Source: Candidatus Arcticimaribacter forsetii
Lineage (GTDB): Bacteria > Bacteroidota > Bacteroidia > Flavobacteriales > Flavobacteriaceae
Assembly (NCBI RefSeq): GCF_910589745.1
Contig: NZ_OU342399.1
Coordinates: 186,001 to 250,000 of the forward strand
Length of the DNA: 64,000 nt
Reading direction: 5' to 3'
Both the position numbers and the translations under genes were made by a program. The notes under the pieces are model-generated. The model saw only the letters and a list, made by a program, of their open reading frames with translations. It had not been told where the DNA came from and made no database searches. Shown piece after piece: positions 60,651-64,000 of the stretch (positions are counted from its first letter, which is position 1; the number at the start of each line of letters is the position of its first letter).

Positions 60651-63163
60651 AAGTTAGTGTTAAACCCTAATACTATATTTCTGCCAGAGGAGGATATTCC
60701 AGAAGCAAACTCACGATAGTGAATATCAAAAATATTTTCCATACCAACTCTCAGATTCGTGTTGTTCTTTAATTTATATGCAGCAGTAAAGTTAAGTACA
60801 GACCAGCTTGGAGTTCCAATAAAACTAGAAATACCCTGAGGATTTTGTTGTGTGGGAGTTTCGTCGAGACCGTCTTCCCCTCCTAGACTAAAATCTTCTG
60901 GTTTTTTGGAACTACTGAAGCGGTTTCTAATTTGAAAAGAAAATTTATTTTTATTGTAGCGCAACATTGTAGATCCGTAAAACGGAAGAATAGAAGGAAG
61001 TGGTCCTAAGTCCTTTAAATAATCAGCACGAGTAAAAGTTAAGTCCGATATAACAGAAAGATAAGAGTTGAATTTCCATTTACCCTCAAAAGAAGCTCCT
61101 TGGATTAAAGCATTTCCTACGTTAGCATTGATTTGTGTTTGGACAACTTCTTCATTAAAAATAAGTTCAGTGATTTCTCCGGTTTCTTGATTGGTATAAA
61201 ACGGAGAAAGTTTACGACCGATATAATCGTTAATAAAAGTGGTGTAAAATCTAATTGCAAATGCACCTTTTTTATTTGGGGTAAAATAAGAAATTCCAAA
61301 ATCTAGATTGTTTGCATACTCTGGCTTTAGTGTTGGGTTAGGAATTAGAAGGATCCCTCTGTGCTCTCTAATTTTCCCTAAATCATCAATATTTGGTGAT
61401 CTAAAACCACTAGAAGCAAGGAAATTTAATTGCCAATCAGATGTTGGGCGATACGTAAAAGACAGACTTCCCGTAATTGCTTTATTTTGAGCATCAATAT
61501 TCATGAGATTATCGATGGGGCTATTCATCATCCAAAAAGGATATACCCCTGTATTTCTATCCCATTGAGCTTTTAGCCAGGTGTGGGTGTAACGACTTCC
61601 TAGGGTTAAGGTAGTTTTACGATTAATTTCCCACTTGAAATTTCCATAAAATGCAGCTGAGGTATAATCACTTCCTTTGCTTGGATATCGGGTTGAAATT
61701 TCTGAAGGATTAGAAGTTCCAATAATTTCGGAACCATTTAAAATTAATGTTTGATTAAAAGCATCAGAGATAACTTTATTTTTGACCCATTCGAAACCAT
61801 AAGTAAAATTAGTTTTATTCTTTCGTTTGGTTTCAAAATCACCATTAAAACTCCAAACCTGAACGTTTTCTTCAAGATTAGCTCGGTTTAAGCTATTAAA
61901 CATTCTTTTAATACGAGACTCATTTATGTTCTGATAGGCCATTGTTAAATAACCTTTATATAAAAATTTCTTTTTAGGAAAAATTTTGAGTTGCGGAGAA
62001 ATTAAAAATCTTTTTTGAGGTCCATAATGCCATTCTGCAAAACGTAATTCTCCATCTTTATATTCGTTAAGTTTATCAAATCGTGGGATATCTGAGGAGT
62101 TAGAATATTGAATGTTTAAGGTTAGAAGCTTTTCCTGAGGTAGCTTGATAATGAACTTTTGTAGGAGGTCAAATTGATCATATCCTGAATTCTTTTGAAT
62201 ATTAGAATTCTTGTTTTCTGATGGTGTACTGAAATAGGTAGTTTCGTTATTTTCAGAAAAAAAAGGGACCAAACCCCATGAATCGAAACCATGTAATCTA
62301 TTTTCTCCCATTTTTAAGTCCCCAAATTTCGAAATGCTAATACTGCTGTAGCTAGCCCAGTTTTTAAAACTTAATTCGGTGTCGAAGTGGTTAATTAATG
62401 ATTGGTTCGAGGAGTTGTAATTAGATGAAAAACTATTACTCATCATTTTTTTACTATTGATCCGAGGGGATTTAGTAAAATAATGAACCACTCCACCAAG
62501 CGCATCAGAACCATATCCAACAGAAGAAGACCCATAGACAACTTCAACCCGTTCAATTGTATTTGGATCAACGGTAATTGCATTTTGTAAATGGCCTGAC
62601 CTATAAATAGCATTATTCATTCGAACGCCATCGATTACTAATAAAACTCGATTTGCTTCAAAACCTCTTAAAACAGGACTTCCTCCACCTCCTTGTGATT
62701 TTTGAAGGCGAACACTAGGAGCGAGTAATAAAAGGTCTGCGCCATTTTGTGGATTGTTATTTTTTATTTCAGAAGAATTGATTACAGATACTTTTTCTGC
62801 AATTTGATTTTTTTTCGATGGGGTCCTTGCAACCGATAAAATAACTTCAGACAGTTCCTTAAGTTCTATGTTGAGTGAAACTTTATATCCTTTGTTTTTT
62901 AATTCTTCTTTTGAAAAATGCTGCACTTCAAATCCCATATATTGAAAAGAAATAAGATCTTCTGAAGTAAATACACTTAAAAAGCATGTTCCATCTGAAT
63001 TTGTAATTGTATTCCTGTCTTTGTTTTGATTATACAAGGTTACCCCTGACAAAGGCTCTTGAGTAAGCGCATCAATAACAGTGACTTCTTGTGAGTAGAG
63101 AAAGCCAACAAATAACATGAAAAAGGTAGTTAAACTATTAGGAAACGTCATCAAATATTTCAT
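60647..63163 (-). CDS. TonB-dependent outer membrane receptor
   Basis: I use the ATG at 63163 (MKYLMTFPNSLTTFFMLFVG), 838 residues; ATG at 63151 is equally possible. A signal peptide ends near LYSQ. Next is a carboxypeptidase-regulatory-like unit (VTVIDALTQEPLSGVTLYNQ), then the plug (LRGFEANRVLLVIDGVRMNN, VEVVYGSSSVGYGSDALGGV) and a 22-strand-type barrel ending in IVLGFNTNF. The segment HLQNAITVDPNTIERVEVVY is like hemoglobin/heme receptors of the HmuR group. The substrate is not certain. Its start overlaps the end of recO, and its stop overlaps the acetyltransferase gene's stop. Confidence 0.93.
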   Translation of the reverse strand: MKYLMTFPNSLTTFFMLFVGFLYSQEVTVIDALTQEPLSGVTLYNQNKDRNTITNSDGTCFLSVFTSEDLISFQYMGFEVQHFSKEELKNKGYKVSLNIELKELSEVILSVARTPSKKNQIAEKVSVINSSEIKNNNPQNGADLLLLAPSVRLQKSQGGGGSPVLRGFEANRVLLVIDGVRMNNAIYRSGHLQNAITVDPNTIERVEVVYGSSSVGYGSDALGGVVHYFTKSPRINSKKMMSNSFSSNYNSSNQSLINHFDTELSFKNWASYSSISISKFGDLKMGENRLHGFDSWGLVPFFSENNETTYFSTPSENKNSNIQKNSGYDQFDLLQKFIIKLPQEKLLTLNIQYSNSSDIPRFDKLNEYKDGELRFAEWHYGPQKRFLISPQLKIFPKKKFLYKGYLTMAYQNINESRIKRMFNSLNRANLEENVQVWSFNGDFETKRKNKTNFTYGFEWVKNKVISDAFNQTLILNGSEIIGTSNPSEISTRYPSKGSDYTSAAFYGNFKWEINRKTTLTLGSRYTHTWLKAQWDRNTGVYPFWMMNSPIDNLMNIDAQNKAITGSLSFTYRPTSDWQLNFLASSGFRSPNIDDLGKIREHRGILLIPNPTLKPEYANNLDFGISYFTPNKKGAFAIRFYTTFINDYIGRKLSPFYTNQETGEITELIFNEEVVQTQINANVGNALIQGASFEGKWKFNSYLSVISDLTFTRADYLKDLGPLPSILPFYGSTMLRYNKNKFSFQIRNRFSSSKKPEDFSLGGEDGLDETPTQQNPQGISSFIGTPSWSVLNFTAAYKLKNNTNLRVGMENIFDIHYREFASGISSSGRNIVLGFNTNF

Positions 63164-63866
63164 TGAGAATTTGCAATGATTTTGGTTTTGAAAACCCCAA
63201 CAAATGTAGCTCAAAATATTCAATTAGGGTTTCCAATAAATCGCGTCTTTTTGCTCGGTTTAATTTTCTTTTAATAGTACCACCAAAATTCATGCCTAAT
63301 AATTCTTTAAAGATCAATACTTGCTCTCCTTCAATGTGTTTTTCAAAGGGTACGACTGAACTAAAACAACCTGTTTCTAGGTTAAAATAAAGCGCTTCCG
63401 AATCATCTTCATTGGGAAAAAAACCTAAGTACTTGGTTAAGTTGATTAGGAAAACTAAATGAAAATTACTTATTTCATCATTAGAATCAAGCCATTCAAG
63501 AGCAGTTTCTAAAAAAGTAAAAAGAGAGGGGTTCTCTTCTTCTTCTAAGATCGAATTTTTTAGAATCTCTGCAAGAAATTGAGCTAAAGCATTCTTTTCT
63601 ATTCTATTAGGAATAGAAACATAAGGGTAGGTTATTTTTACCTCTTTTAGAAATTGTAGTTTTCCATTTTTTTTATGATCAAAAAGAATTTCGATTTGAG
63701 AAAGTACTTGAAATTGAGATTTTCTAATGGCACCTTTTTTAGCACTCAAAATTCCTTTAAGTATAAACGATTGTCTACCGAGCGCTTTTGTGTAACAATG
63801 TGCGATTAGACTCGAGTCACTATATTTTATTGTATTTAGGACAATGGCCTTAGTTTTCACAAGCAT
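63138..63866 (-). CDS. recO: DNA repair protein RecO
   Basis: The 242-residue protein has the RecO N-domain OB fold (LVKTKAIVLNTIKYSDSSLI, HCYTKALGRQSFILKGILSA) and the helical C-domain with LVFLINLTKYLGFFPNEDDS. The usual zinc Cys motif is replaced (EALYFNLETGCFSS has one Cys), as in other Bacteroidetes RecO. It helps RecR load RecA on SSB-coated DNA. It starts 2 bp after the gdhA stop, so the two are probably co-transcribed, and its end overlaps the TonB-receptor start. Confidence 0.95.
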   Translation of the reverse strand: MLVKTKAIVLNTIKYSDSSLIAHCYTKALGRQSFILKGILSAKKGAIRKSQFQVLSQIEILFDHKKNGKLQFLKEVKITYPYVSIPNRIEKNALAQFLAEILKNSILEEEENPSLFTFLETALEWLDSNDEISNFHLVFLINLTKYLGFFPNEDDSEALYFNLETGCFSSVVPFEKHIEGEQVLIFKELLGMNFGGTIKRKLNRAKRRDLLETLIEYFELHLLGFSKPKSLQILNEIFDDVS

Positions 63867-63868
63867 AT

Positions 63869-64000
<132 letters not shown>

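Overview
The window is a stretch of an AT-rich chromosome from a member of the Bacteroidetes, most probably a marine Flavobacteriaceae. The evidence is the gene content and gene order: the yceD-rpmF-fabH-accB-accC cluster, ileS followed by a degenerate TraR/DksA-type gene and lspA, a BspA-type lipoprotein, a TonB-dependent receptor, many lipoproteins with a Cys lipobox, and several TAnnTTTG promoter boxes typical of this phylum. I cannot name the genus from sequence alone.

Layout. 1-8.4 kb: a SulP transporter cut by the window edge, small regulatory and membrane genes, an acetyltransferase, a lipoprotein cyclophilin, and an apparent catabolic operon (PLP enzyme of the D-threonine aldolase/D-serine dehydratase type, a gluconokinase/6-phosphogluconate dehydrogenase fusion, a GntP permease). 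A decayed sulfatase lipoprotein gene follows. 8.4-16.5 kb: a lipoprotein amidase, lepA, two small membrane genes, dusB, a LolC/E-like permease, rbfA and a DUF2452 gene.

16.6-27.5 kb is accessory DNA behind a tRNA(CAU). A 14-bp piece of the tRNA 3' end is repeated at 23.9 kb and delimits a 7.2-kb element. It carries a stump of an integrase gene, a ParB-domain DNA methyltransferase convergent with a GIY-YIG nuclease-like gene (a candidate restriction-modification pair), a very acidic protein, two copies of an excisionase-like gene, and a divergent pair made of a lipoprotein and a kelch-type membrane protein. The DNA after the second tRNA fragment starts with the same layout (hairpin, then two GGGGTA-type repeats), so an older, eroded element seems to lie behind it. 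This older element holds an N-truncated gene, an unknown gene, a 7(1) septoil-knot protein and a dead 3' fragment of the same methyltransferase. Related repeat copies then flank the cysteine genes cysE-cysM.

27.5-64 kb is mostly housekeeping: a two-component system, surface and secreted proteins, a cold-shock gene, an ABC exporter, a PepSY/ABA4/2OG-oxygenase cluster, riboflavin synthase, pdxA, fatty-acid initiation genes, asd, alr, tdk, rsmI, recJ, pgi, an M23 peptidase, uvrC, a folate cyclo-ligase, lspA, ileS, a TonB receptor, recO and the end of gdhA. Genes are tightly packed, and four convergent pairs share a single TTAA as their two stop codons.

The most unusual content is the tRNA-linked accessory region, especially the GIY-YIG/ParB-methyltransferase pair, with its shared palindrome and repeated methyltransferase fragments.
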